Below, in pieces: positions 51,140 through 59,629 of a stretch of DNA of 64,000 bases. Below the pieces are notes generated by a model, which saw only the letters and a list, made by a program, of their open reading frames with translations, had not been told where the DNA came from and did not search any database. The translations under genes and the position numbers were made by a program. Source of the stretch: Jiangella ureilytica (GTDB lineage Bacteria; Actinomycetota; Actinomycetes; Jiangellales; Jiangellaceae); contig NZ_SMKL01000025.1 in assembly GCF_004348545.1 (NCBI RefSeq), positions 16,736 through 80,735 of the forward strand, written 5' to 3'. How positions within the stretch are numbered: the first letter of the stretch is position 1; each line of letters opens with the position of its first letter.

Positions 51140-51317
51140 GGGGCTGCCGGTGTGGCGCCGGCACGTCGGCGACCCGGTCCTGGCCAGCAACCTGACCCGG
51201 CGGGTCGACTTCGCGCTGTTCATGATCGAGGCGCTCACCGACGACTCGCTGATCCACGAGGCGCCGGCCATCGTCGGGCGTCTCACCCCCAGCGTCCAGG
51301 GCGCCACGGCGACCTAG
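51140..51317 (+). pseudogene. C-terminal fragment of an NAD(P)H-binding SDR
   Basis: The plus strand encodes about 58 residues in which the terminal part of an SDR/NmrA-like oxidoreductase is plain: WRRHVGDPVLASNLTRRVDF, then ALFMIEALTDDSLIHEAPAI. This run is conserved in the last 50 residues of such proteins. The Rossmann part is missing. The TAG that closes the frame is formed by the CTAG target at the edge of the MITE at 51314, so the extreme C-terminus is also lost. Confidence 0.6.
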
Positions 51318-51480
51318 GGTGTGTCTCCCAAGTCTCGGCCGTAGCGAGCGGCGTCCAGGCGGCGCCTCGCTGCGTTCTCGTCGGTCGTCATAGAACCCCG
51401 CTATGACTCCCTCCTCGGCCTTGCGAGGCATCCGCCTGGACGCCGGTCGCTACGGCCGAGACTTGGGAGACACACCCTAG
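51314..51480. mobile_element. MITE with 49-bp terminal inverted repeats
   Basis: A 167-bp element. Left end 51314-51362 and right end 51432-51480 are inverted copies with one mismatch in 49 bp, both reading CTAGGGTGTGTCTCCCAAG inwards; the core also pairs partly (CGTCATAG / CTATGACT). The outer CTAG at both ends looks like a target used by IS5-family transposases (C-T-A-G/YTAR). No transposase is encoded, so it would be moved in trans. It supplies or preserves the stop codons of the SDR fragment and of the SorC regulator. Confidence 0.85.
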
Positions 51481-52469
51481 GCGAGCAGCCGCCGGGCCGT
51501 GTGCTGGTCCGTCACCAGCACGTCGATCCAGCCGCCGCGGATCGCCCCGCGAATGGCGTCGACCTTGAGCGGCCCGCCGCCCACGCCGATGCGCCGCGGC
51601 ACCTGCCGCAGCGCATCGGCGCTGATGCCGAGCACCCGGTCGTGCAGGCCGGAGTGAACGGGGGCGCCGTCGGCGTCGAAGAAGTTCAGGCACACGTCGC
51701 CCACGGCGCCACCGGCGGACAGCGCCTCCAGGTCTTGCGCCGGGAACGCCGGCCCCGACGGTCGCCGCAGCGGGGAGGTGCTCATGCTGCCGATGCCGAG
51801 CAGCACGGTCGTCAGCGACTCCCACGCCGCGACGGCGCGCGCGATGTGCGGGTCGGCCAGCAGTCCGTCGCGCACCTCCAGCGACGCGACGACGCCGGGT
51901 GCCACCAGGTAGACGGGCTCGGCGCCGGTGAGCTCGGCCAGCCGGTCGGTGAGCCGGGTCGCCTGCACCTGCACGGCCGGGTTGCCGATGGCGCCGAGGA
52001 TCTGCACCACCACCTCGGCGGAGCGGGCCGGCACCGGCGCCATGGCCTCGACGACGGCGAGCAGCGAGAGCGACCGCGACGAGATGCCGATGCGGTCGCC
52101 GGGCAGCAGGGTGCTCTCGACGTAGGCCGCGCCGGCCGCGCCGACGGCCCCCAGCACCGACGCCTCGTCGTCGGACTGGGTGCCCGCGATGACGACGTCG
52201 CGCAGGCCGTACCGCTCGCGCAGCGCGTACTCCAGCTCGGCGAACACCCCCGGCGGGGTGACGACGACGGTGCGGACGACGCCGAGGCTGACGGCCTCTT
52301 TGAGCAGCCGCGACACCTTCGACTGGGTGACGTGCAGCCGGGTCGCGATGTCCGGCTGGCGCAGCCCCTCGACGTGGTACATGTGGGCTACCTTGAACAA
52401 CAGGGCGAGTCGCTCGGACGGGATGCTCGGCACCGCGGCGACTCTACCGACGACGGCGGACTCGATCAC
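51477..52469 (-). CDS. SorC/DeoR-type sugar-binding transcriptional regulator
   Basis: A 330-aa regulator. An N-terminal helix-turn-helix (GLRQPDIATRLHVTQSKVSRL, about 35-55) is followed by the SorC sugar-phosphate-binding domain (about 70-320) with GIGSMS (near 245), VGDVCLNFFDADG and the terminal VGGGPLKVDAIRGAI and VTDQHTA. SorC proteins sense phosphorylated sugars or sugar acids. GTG at 52469 overlaps the stop of permease 2 (GTGA). The TAG stop lies inside the CTAG edge of the MITE; the length is normal, so the protein is probably whole. It is the last gene of the 60885-51477 unit and its likely regulator. Confidence 0.87.
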   Translation of the reverse strand: MIESAVVGRVAAVPSIPSERLALLFKVAHMYHVEGLRQPDIATRLHVTQSKVSRLLKEAVSLGVVRTVVVTPPGVFAELEYALRERYGLRDVVIAGTQSDDEASVLGAVGAAGAAYVESTLLPGDRIGISSRSLSLLAVVEAMAPVPARSAEVVVQILGAIGNPAVQVQATRLTDRLAELTGAEPVYLVAPGVVASLEVRDGLLADPHIARAVAAWESLTTVLLGIGSMSTSPLRRPSGPAFPAQDLEALSAGGAVGDVCLNFFDADGAPVHSGLHDRVLGISADALRQVPRRIGVGGGPLKVDAIRGAIRGGWIDVLVTDQHTARRLLA

Positions 52470-53353
52470 TTGAGCGCTCCGGCCGTCATGCCGGCGATGA
52501 AGTACCGCTGCAGGAACAGGTACGTGATGATGACCGGCAGGCAGGTCAGCGTGACGGCGGCCGCGATGGCGGCGCGGTCGGTGTTGTACTCGCCGACGAA
52601 GAACATGATCCCCGACGCCACCGGCCGCAGGTTCTCGTGCTGGCCGTAGAGCAGCGGGATGAGGAACGCGTTCCAGGTGAACATGAACTGGAACACCGCC
52701 AGCGACAGGATGCCGGGCCGGGCCAGCGGCAGCATGACGTGCCAGAACACCCGCAGCTCGCTGGCGCCGTCGACCCGCGCCGCGTCGCGCAGCTCCGCGG
52801 GCAGGGTGAGGAAGAACGCCCGCATGAGGAAGATGCCGAACGGCAGCCCGAGCGCCAGGCTGGGCACGATGATGCCCCAGTAGCTGCCCAGCAGCCCGAG
52901 GTCGCGCACCACGTAGTACTGCGGAATCATGATCGACTGGAACGGCACCATGACGCCCAGCAGGATCAGCACGAACAGCAGGCCGGTGATCCGCGTGCGC
53001 ACCAGCGTCAGTGCGTACGCCGCCATCGACGCCAGCAGCAGCACCAGCGGCACCACGAACGCCACGTACAGGAACGTGTTGCCGAGGTAGGCGCCGAACC
53101 GGCCGGTGACGAACGCGTTGACGTAGTTGTCCCAGTTCAGCTCCGTGGGCAGGCCGAACGGGTCGCGGCCGATGTCGGCGGAGGTGCGCAGCGACGAGAT
53201 CCAGATCCACACGAACGGGCCGACGAAGACCAGCGCGGCACCGATCAGACCCACGTAGCGCAGCGCGGTCCAGCCGCCGCGGCGGGGCTTCCCGGGCGGC
53301 GACGGCGTCAGCCTCCCGTCCGCGGGCGGTCCGGTGAGTGTCGGGACGGCCAT
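52466..53353 (-). CDS. Sugar ABC transporter permease (MalG/UgpE type)
   Basis: A 295-aa permease with six TM helices after a Pro/Gly-rich N-terminus, with the EAA loop in AARVDGASELRVFWHVMLPLA (about 205-225), which contacts the ATPase. It forms the channel with the permease encoded 2 bases upstream. No ATPase gene is in the cluster; as is common in actinomycetes a shared MsiK-type ATPase elsewhere would serve it. Confidence 0.9.
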   Translation of the reverse strand: MAVPTLTGPPADGRLTPSPPGKPRRGGWTALRYVGLIGAALVFVGPFVWIWISSLRTSADIGRDPFGLPTELNWDNYVNAFVTGRFGAYLGNTFLYVAFVVPLVLLLASMAAYALTLVRTRITGLLFVLILLGVMVPFQSIMIPQYYVVRDLGLLGSYWGIIVPSLALGLPFGIFLMRAFFLTLPAELRDAARVDGASELRVFWHVMLPLARPGILSLAVFQFMFTWNAFLIPLLYGQHENLRPVASGIMFFVGEYNTDRAAIAAAVTLTCLPVIITYLFLQRYFIAGMTAGALK

Positions 53354-53355
53354 GG

Positions 53356-54324
53356 TCACACCTCGCTCGTTCGCTCGCGCAGCCGCACGAAGACGACGGT
53401 CACGATCAGGCAGATCACGGTCAGCACCACCGACAGCGCGGCGCCGTAGCCGACCTGGTTGTCGGCGAACGCGTTCTGGTACGTGTAGGTCGCGATCAGC
53501 TGGGTGCTGTTCTGCGGCCCGCCGCGCGTCATCACCCACACCATGTCGAAGGCCTGGAAGTTGTGGATGAGCAGCAGCGACGTCACCAGAGTGACGGCGT
53601 GCGACAGCTGCGGCACGATGACGTGGCGGAACCGCTGGACCGCGTTGGCGCCGTCGACCTTCGCCGCGTCGAGCAGCTCCGCCGACACGTTGTTCAGCGC
53701 CGCGGAGAAGATCACGAACGACAGCCCGATCGACGCCCACACCGAGGCGGCCAGGATCGCGTACACCGCGATGTCGGGCTCGCCGAGCCAGCCGCGCTGC
53801 AGACCGTCCAGCCCCACGGCGTCGAGGATGCGGTTGAGCGCGCCGAAGCTCGGGTGGTAGATCCAGCCCCACACGATGCCGACCACCACGGTGGGCAGCA
53901 CCTGCGGCATGAAGTACAGCGTCCGGAACACGGCGAACCCGCGACCGGCGCCCCAGGCCAGCAGCGCCAGCCCCAGCGACAGCGCCAGCGACGCCGCCGT
54001 CCCGAGGCCGACCCAGATCAGCGTGTTGCGCACGCTGGTCCGGAAGATCCGGTCGCCCACCAGGTCGGCGTAGTTGGCCAGCCCGACGAACGTCTTGACC
54101 GGGTTCACGCCGTCCCACTCGTGCAGCGACAGCCAGACCGACTGCACGAGCGGGACGAGCACGAACACCAGGTACAGCAGGATCGCCGGAGCGAGGAACA
54201 CCGCCGCGAGCCGGGCGGCCGGGCTCCACCGCCACGGCGACCAGGCACGGCGCCGGGACTGCGCGCCGGCGGCCGGTCGCCGCGGGGCGGGCGGGGCCGC
54301 CGGCGGCGCGGCGGTCCTGCTCAC
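53356..54324 (-). CDS. Sugar ABC transporter permease (MalF/UgpA type)
   Basis: A 322-aa permease with six TM helices and the EAA loop in LDAAKVDGANAVQRFRHVIV (about 235-254). The first 35 residues are Ala/Pro/Arg-rich and cytoplasmic. GTG at 54324 overlaps the stop of the binding-protein gene (GTGA). It pairs with the permease that follows after 2 bases. Confidence 0.9.
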   Translation of the reverse strand: MSRTAAPPAAPPAPRRPAAGAQSRRRAWSPWRWSPAARLAAVFLAPAILLYLVFVLVPLVQSVWLSLHEWDGVNPVKTFVGLANYADLVGDRIFRTSVRNTLIWVGLGTAASLALSLGLALLAWGAGRGFAVFRTLYFMPQVLPTVVVGIVWGWIYHPSFGALNRILDAVGLDGLQRGWLGEPDIAVYAILAASVWASIGLSFVIFSAALNNVSAELLDAAKVDGANAVQRFRHVIVPQLSHAVTLVTSLLLIHNFQAFDMVWVMTRGGPQNSTQLIATYTYQNAFADNQVGYGAALSVVLTVICLIVTVVFVRLRERTSEV

Positions 54325-55631
54325 AAGCCCTCCTCCCACGCCGCCTGCAGGTCGTCGGCCTGCTGCTGCGGCGTCTTGTCGCCGGCGATGATCGCCTGGA
54401 AGCCCTCGGTCATCATGTTGAGGAACGGCGCCGCGGCCAGGCCGTGGTTGACCTGGTAGCCGAGGTTCTGCTCCGGGTCGCCGTCGCCCGAGGCGGCGGT
54501 GGCGATGCGCTGCTGCAGCTCGTTGGTGTCGTAGTCGGAGGAGTCGAACTGCACGGGCGGCACCAGCTGCGCCTGCTCGACCCAGATGGTCAGCGCGTCG
54601 TCGCTGAACACGTACTCGAGGAAGTCCCGTGCCACCTCGGGCTCCTGGGCGTTGGCCGAGAGCCAGAACGCGCCGCCGCTGCCGGCGGAGTAGACGCGGT
54701 GCTCGCCGTCGAGCGACGGCAGCGGCATCATGCCGAGCTCGCGGTCCGGCAGTGCCTCCGCATGCGTCCCCGTCGCCCACGAGCCGTTGACCAGCAGGAA
54801 CGCCTGCTCGCCGGTCCACAGGTCGGTGGCGTCCTGCGCCTTGAGCGCGTTGACGTTCTCGCCGAAGACGCCGGCCTGGTGCCAGTCGACGAACACGGTC
54901 TGGATGGCGGCCACCATCTCGGGGCTGTTCCAGGCGCCCTCGTTCTCGTAGACCAGCCTGCCCAGCGCGTCGCTCTGCATGATGTTGCAGGCGACCTGCG
55001 AGAACAGCCAGAACGAGGTGTAGAAGTCGCCCTGTCCGTAGGCGACCGGCACGATTCCCAGTCCCTTCGCAGTCTCGGTCAGCGCGAGGAGGTCGTCGGC
55101 GGACTCGGGGACGGCGAGGCCGTGCTGGTCGAGCAGCGACTTGTTGTACCACCAGCCGCTGACCTCGGACTCGTTCGGCAGGCCGTAGAGGACGCCGTCG
55201 AACGTGGCCTCGCGCAGCGCGAACGGGGCGATCGACGACGTCCAGCCGGCCTCCTCCGCGATGTCGTCGAGCGGCGCCAGCAGCCCGGCGTCGACGAGGA
55301 TGCCGGCGTTGCCCTTGCCGACGGAGTAGTAGACCAGGTCGGGCCCGTCGCCGGAGGCCATGGCCGTCTTCGCCAGCGCGGTGAGCTGGTCGTACTGGAC
55401 GATGTTGCGGTCGACGGTGACGCCGTCGTTGGCCGCCGAGAACGCGTCGTTGATCGCGTTGAACGAGGTGTTCACGGGCTCGGTGGTGAACGAGTCCCAG
55501 ACGGACAGCGTCGACTCGCCTTCGGCCGCCTGCTCCTGCCGGCCGAAGCCGCAGCCGCTGAGGGCGAGGCCGAGGCCGCCGGCGACGGTGGCGCCGAGGA
55601 ACGAGCGCCGCGAGAGGTGGGTGCTGGTCAT
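54321..55631 (-). CDS. Sugar ABC transporter substrate-binding lipoprotein
   Basis: A 436-aa family 1 extracellular solute-binding protein. The signal carries twin arginines (LSRRSFLGATV) and a lipobox LSGC (near 23-26), so it is probably exported by Tat and lipid-anchored. The mature part has the usual two-lobe pattern, with SGGAFWLSANAQEPEVARDF near the C-terminus. Ligand is not readable from sequence; the neighbouring GH127, kinase and RuBisCO-like genes suggest a pentose, branched sugar, sugar acid or L-arabinofuranoside oligomer. Confidence 0.9.
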   Translation of the reverse strand: MTSTHLSRRSFLGATVAGGLGLALSGCGFGRQEQAAEGESTLSVWDSFTTEPVNTSFNAINDAFSAANDGVTVDRNIVQYDQLTALAKTAMASGDGPDLVYYSVGKGNAGILVDAGLLAPLDDIAEEAGWTSSIAPFALREATFDGVLYGLPNESEVSGWWYNKSLLDQHGLAVPESADDLLALTETAKGLGIVPVAYGQGDFYTSFWLFSQVACNIMQSDALGRLVYENEGAWNSPEMVAAIQTVFVDWHQAGVFGENVNALKAQDATDLWTGEQAFLLVNGSWATGTHAEALPDRELGMMPLPSLDGEHRVYSAGSGGAFWLSANAQEPEVARDFLEYVFSDDALTIWVEQAQLVPPVQFDSSDYDTNELQQRIATAASGDGDPEQNLGYQVNHGLAAAPFLNMMTEGFQAIIAGDKTPQQQADDLQAAWEEGL

Positions 55632-55682
55632 GGGGAGTCTCCCTTGACTCGACGGGGTCGGGTGGCTTCGTGGGGCGCCGGA

Positions 55683-56345
55683 TCAGGCGCGGGTGGGGAG
55701 GTGCAGGGACTCCGCGACGCGCCGGACACCGAGCTCCGGACTCGTCAGGACGGGGACGCCGCCGGTGTCCAGGCCCGCGGCCGCACCGGCCATGGACGCC
55801 TGGGCGAGGACGACGACGTCGTGACGTGCGGTCTGCGCGAGGACGGCCGCGGCGACGAGGGAGTCGTGTGTCGCGCGGTCGCCCGAGCTCACGGCCGCGA
55901 AAGCGCCTTCGGCCAGGGCCTCGGTGAGGTCGAGCTCCACGCCCCGGAGCGCGGCCCGCTCGCGCAGCAGCGCGGCGGTCGGGGCGAGGGTGGTCGGCAG
56001 GGTCGCGACGACGGCGACGGACCGGCCTGCCTCGACGGCGCGGTCGGCCATGGCCTCGTCGATCCGCAGCACCGGGATGCCGAGCTCCTGCTGGAGCGCC
56101 CCGGCGAAGCCCGAGATCGACGAGCACGAGAACACGAGCACCTCGGAGCCGGCGGCCACCGCCGTCCGCCCGAGCGCGCCCAGCCGGCCGGCGACGTCGC
56201 GGCCCTCGGGGTCGGCGCCGAGGTCCGCGACGATCTTGTCGTCCAGCAGGTGCTGGACCTCGACGCCGGGCAGGTGGGTGGCCGCCAGCTCGGCGAACAC
56301 CGGGATCACGACGGCCCCGGTGTGCAGGAACGAGATCCGCGTCAT
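55683..56345 (-). CDS. Asp/Glu-racemase superfamily enzyme, atypical active site
   Basis: A 220-aa protein of the Asp/Glu/hydantoin racemase fold. The first catalytic Cys is present in VFSCSSISGFAG (near 73), but the second one, normally Cys in a C-T-H/C-x-F segment, is replaced by A/S in VVLAQASMAGAA (near 178). A single-Cys member would be more like arylmalonate decarboxylase or a one-base isomerase than a two-base racemase. ATG at 56345 follows GGAGGAAGC. It sits between GH127 and the transporter genes; a role on a sugar-acid intermediate is plausible. Confidence 0.78.
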   Translation of the reverse strand: MTRISFLHTGAVVIPVFAELAATHLPGVEVQHLLDDKIVADLGADPEGRDVAGRLGALGRTAVAAGSEVLVFSCSSISGFAGALQQELGIPVLRIDEAMADRAVEAGRSVAVVATLPTTLAPTAALLRERAALRGVELDLTEALAEGAFAAVSSGDRATHDSLVAAAVLAQTARHDVVVLAQASMAGAAAGLDTGGVPVLTSPELGVRRVAESLHLPTRA

Positions 56346-56377
56346 GGCTGCTTCCTCCGGAAGTGGGTGAGCTGGGG

Positions 56378-58369
56378 TCAGTGCAGGAGCGGGAGCCAGA
56401 CGGACATCTCGCCGGGGCCGCGGTTCCCCCAGACGGCGTACGGGACGAGCGTGACGTCGAGCGGCGCCGGAGCGGCGTCGCCGAGGTCGGCGAAGAGCCG
56501 TCCGTCCGGTACGGAGACCGGGAGCGTCGCGGCCCGGCCCTCGAGCAGCACGTGCCCGGTGAACTGCCCGTCGCCGGCCCGCTCGGTCAGCTCGACGGTC
56601 CGGGGCAGGTAGACGGTCTCGATGCCGGTGCCGGCGGGCAGGTCGGCGGTCTCGACGCAGTAGACGACGGGTCCGCGGACGACGGCGACCTGGTTGGTCG
56701 CCTCCTCCACGAAGTGGTGCGCCGCGACCAGCCGGGGCCGGATCGGGAGCTCGACCACGATGGTGTTCGCGGTCCACGTCCGGTCGGCGACCGCGTAGCC
56801 GTTCTCGACGGCGTCGGCGGGCTCGCCGTCGACGGTCACGCGGGCGCCGGGCGCCCAGCCGGGGATGCGGACCCGGATCGCGCCGCTCACGGGCGCCGCC
56901 GCGCGGACGTCGATGCGCACCGTCCCCTCGGCGGGGTACTGCGTGGTCTGCTCGACGCTGACGTCGACGCCGGCGAGCCGCGCCGCGACGGTGCCGGCCA
57001 CGTACTGGTGCACCCACAGGTCGCGCTCGCCCTGCGAAGCGACGTAGTAGGGCAGCTCGGCGATGAACCGGGCCACGTTCGGCGGGCAGCAGAAGCACGC
57101 CGTCATGAACTCCTGGCGCACTCGCTGCTCCGACGGCGGCGGCGTGCTGTCCGTGGGGTTGCCGGCCCGGCGCAGCGCGTACGGCAGCGCGCGGACCTGG
57201 CGCAGCGGGTTGGTGTAGAAGTACGTCTTGCCGTCGAGGCCGATCATGGCCGGCAGCGCGTTGTAGAGGACGCGCTCGATCTCGTCGGCGTACTTGGCGT
57301 CGCCGGTCAGCGCGAGCATCCGCCAGGCCCACATGACGAGGCCCAGCGACGCGCACGACTCGTTGTACGCCGTCGTCTGCGGCAGCTGGTAGGCGCGGCC
57401 GTAGGCCTGGTGCACGCGCGTGACCGACCAGAAGTCCTGCGCGCCGTCCGGGGACGCGCCGTCGTAGAGCGCGCCGCAGCCGCCGGTCAGGTAGAGCTTG
57501 GTGCCGATGAGGTCGTCCCACATCGCCTCGAGCGCCGTGCGCATCTGCGGGTCGCCGGTCTCGAGCACGTAGTCGGCCATGCCGGCGTACAGGTAGTTGG
57601 CCCGGACGGAGTGGCCGACGGCCTTGCGCTGGTCGCGGACCGGCAGCACGTCCTGGTTGTCGTCGCTGCCCTCGCGGCCCTTGCCGCCGTGCAGGTCCAG
57701 CAGCGCGCCCGCCAGCTCGAGGTACTGCCGCTCGCCGGTGGCGCGGTAGACCTCGACCAGGCCCATGTAGTGCGACGGGCAGATGTTGCAGTCGGCCAGC
57801 GTCGCCGGGTCGGCGTCCAGCACCGACTTCAGGTAGCCGGCCACGTTCGTCGCCAGCGTCAGGTACGCGTCGTCGCCGGTCATCCTGTGGTGGACGCAGG
57901 CCAGCGTCATGAGGTGGCCGAAGTTGTAGGTCTCGAAGTCCATCCGCCGCTGGAGCGGGCGCAGGTCGCCGCCGGTGCGCTCGGAGATGGTGGTCTTCGT
58001 GTGGACGTACCCGTCGTCCTGCTGGGCGGCCGCGATCGCCTTCGCGGCCCGGCGGATCCAGTCCGAGAACGGCGACTCGCCGCCGGCCTCGCCGTCGGCC
58101 ACGACCGCCGCCTCGAGCCACTTGTAGAAGTCGCCGTCCATGAACGGCGGGCCGACGTGCGTGCCCTCGACCTCGCCGGCTGCCACGAGGAAGTTCTCGT
58201 AGGCGTGGGCGACGTCCGCGTCGAACATGATCTCGCCCATGGTCGGGATCGTGACGGCGAGCGCCTGGCCGCGCAGCCGCGCGAGCGGGCCGCCGCCGGT
58301 GATCGAGGCCGACCGCGGCCGGAGCGAGGTCATCGTCGCGAAGGGACTGCTGCTGGTGTCGGTGAGCAT
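56378..58369 (-). CDS. GH127 beta-L-arabinofuranosidase-type glycoside hydrolase
   Basis: A 663-aa enzyme of glycoside hydrolase family 127 (DUF1680). The (alpha/alpha)6 barrel covers about 30-440 and two beta-sandwich domains follow. The zinc/nucleophile centre known from HypBA1 is conserved: E337 and C339 in YNESCASLG, C427 and C428 in ACFCCPPN. Such enzymes release beta-L-arabinofuranose from plant hydroxyproline-linked or pectic chains, and some relatives act on other furanosides. No signal peptide, so it works on imported glycosides. Starts 9 bases downstream of the kinase gene. Confidence 0.9.
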   Translation of the reverse strand: MLTDTSSSPFATMTSLRPRSASITGGGPLARLRGQALAVTIPTMGEIMFDADVAHAYENFLVAAGEVEGTHVGPPFMDGDFYKWLEAAVVADGEAGGESPFSDWIRRAAKAIAAAQQDDGYVHTKTTISERTGGDLRPLQRRMDFETYNFGHLMTLACVHHRMTGDDAYLTLATNVAGYLKSVLDADPATLADCNICPSHYMGLVEVYRATGERQYLELAGALLDLHGGKGREGSDDNQDVLPVRDQRKAVGHSVRANYLYAGMADYVLETGDPQMRTALEAMWDDLIGTKLYLTGGCGALYDGASPDGAQDFWSVTRVHQAYGRAYQLPQTTAYNESCASLGLVMWAWRMLALTGDAKYADEIERVLYNALPAMIGLDGKTYFYTNPLRQVRALPYALRRAGNPTDSTPPPSEQRVRQEFMTACFCCPPNVARFIAELPYYVASQGERDLWVHQYVAGTVAARLAGVDVSVEQTTQYPAEGTVRIDVRAAAPVSGAIRVRIPGWAPGARVTVDGEPADAVENGYAVADRTWTANTIVVELPIRPRLVAAHHFVEEATNQVAVVRGPVVYCVETADLPAGTGIETVYLPRTVELTERAGDGQFTGHVLLEGRAATLPVSVPDGRLFADLGDAAPAPLDVTLVPYAVWGNRGPGEMSVWLPLLH

Positions 58370-58378
58370 CCGTGTCCT

Positions 58379-59629
58379 TCAGAGTCGTCGGGGCCGGGCG
58401 GTGCGGACGTCGTCGAACAGGTCGTCGTGGCCCTGCTGGCCGCCCTTGAGGACGACCTCCACGGGCCGGGCGTAGGGGGCGCCGCTCGCGTGGCAGAGGG
58501 CGACGTTGCCCCACGGCAGCGCGGTCACCGCCAGGGCGTCGACGCCGAGCCGGCGCAGCACGTTGCCGGAGGTGTCGCCGCCGCAGACGACGAGCCGGGT
58601 GCGCGGGTCGCGGGCGAGGCAGGCGGCGCCGATGCGGGCCAGCCGCCCCTCGATCTCGGTACTCGTCGCGGTGCCCGGGCCTGGCCGGGTGGTGTGCACG
58701 ACGACGCCGGCGCCCTCGGCGTGGCGGGCGACGGCCTCGTCGCCGGCGCCGGGCGCGAGCAGGTGGACGCTGGCCCAGCCGGCCCGCTCAGCCGCCGCCA
58801 CCTGGGCGGCCGTGCGCGGCGAGCCGCTGCCGCTGAGCACCAGCGTGGGACCGGGCGACGGGGCCGCGGCGGCGGGCGGCGGCGGCGCCGTGCGGCCGAG
58901 CGCCCGGCCGATGCCGAGGCTCAGCCCGCCGGCGCCCAGCACGAAGGACTGCCGGTCGCCGCCGGCCGGTGCGAGCACGGCGCGGCCGATCAGCTCGAGG
59001 TGCTCGTCGGTGAACCCGTCGCAGACGACGGCGGCGGCGTCGGTCTCGCGCCAGGCGCGGGCGACGGCGTCCGCTCCGCCCGCGTAGGCGGTCCAGTGCA
59101 GCGATCCGATCGGCAGCGTCGTCTGCGCGCCGAGGTGCCGGGCGAGGTCGGCCTCCGTCATCGGCGTCACCGGGTGCCGCGACATCGTCGGCTGCCGGTC
59201 CAGCCGGTGGACCCGCTCGCCGTCACGGGCGAAGTGGTGGCCGAAGAACGTGTAGCGGCCGAAGTCGGGCTGGGCGAACAGTGCCGGGACGGTGGCCGGG
59301 CCGAACACGTCGCGGGCGATCTCGACGACGCGGCCCAGGCTGCCCACGGCGGGCGAGGAGTCCGCCGTCGAGCAGGCCTTGTACTGGACGACGGACACGC
59401 GCAGGTCGCGCAGCAGCTCCAGCGCGGGCCGCACCTCGGCCTCCAGGTCCGCCGCCGGCAGCGACCGCGCGACGCCCGCGATGCCGACGACGTCCGGGTC
59501 GCCGCCCAGCGCGCCCTTGACGCCGTCGGGCGACGTCACCAACACGCCGTCGCACCCGGCCCGGCGGAACTGGACCAGCGCGTCGACCGAGCCGGTGAAG
59601 TCGTCGCCGTAGAACCCGGCGGCCGTCAT
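58379..59629 (-). CDS. Four-carbon acid sugar kinase family (DUF1537; OiaK/DtnK-like)
   Basis: A 416-aa kinase of the DUF1537 family. The N-terminal domain opens with GFYGDDFTGSVDALVQF, holding the substrate-binding D-D, and the C-terminal nucleotide domain has LVVCGGDTSGNVLRRLG (near 355-371) and the terminal LKGGQQGHDDLFDDV. Known members phosphorylate D-threonate, L-threonate, D-erythronate or 3-oxo-isoapionate. ATG at 59629 overlaps the stop of the RuBisCO-like gene (ATGA). The pairing with a RuBisCO-like protein favours 3-oxo-isoapionate kinase; this is inference. Confidence 0.87.
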   Translation of the reverse strand: MTAAGFYGDDFTGSVDALVQFRRAGCDGVLVTSPDGVKGALGGDPDVVGIAGVARSLPAADLEAEVRPALELLRDLRVSVVQYKACSTADSSPAVGSLGRVVEIARDVFGPATVPALFAQPDFGRYTFFGHHFARDGERVHRLDRQPTMSRHPVTPMTEADLARHLGAQTTLPIGSLHWTAYAGGADAVARAWRETDAAAVVCDGFTDEHLELIGRAVLAPAGGDRQSFVLGAGGLSLGIGRALGRTAPPPPAAAAPSPGPTLVLSGSGSPRTAAQVAAAERAGWASVHLLAPGAGDEAVARHAEGAGVVVHTTRPGPGTATSTEIEGRLARIGAACLARDPRTRLVVCGGDTSGNVLRRLGVDALAVTALPWGNVALCHASGAPYARPVEVVLKGGQQGHDDLFDDVRTARPRRL

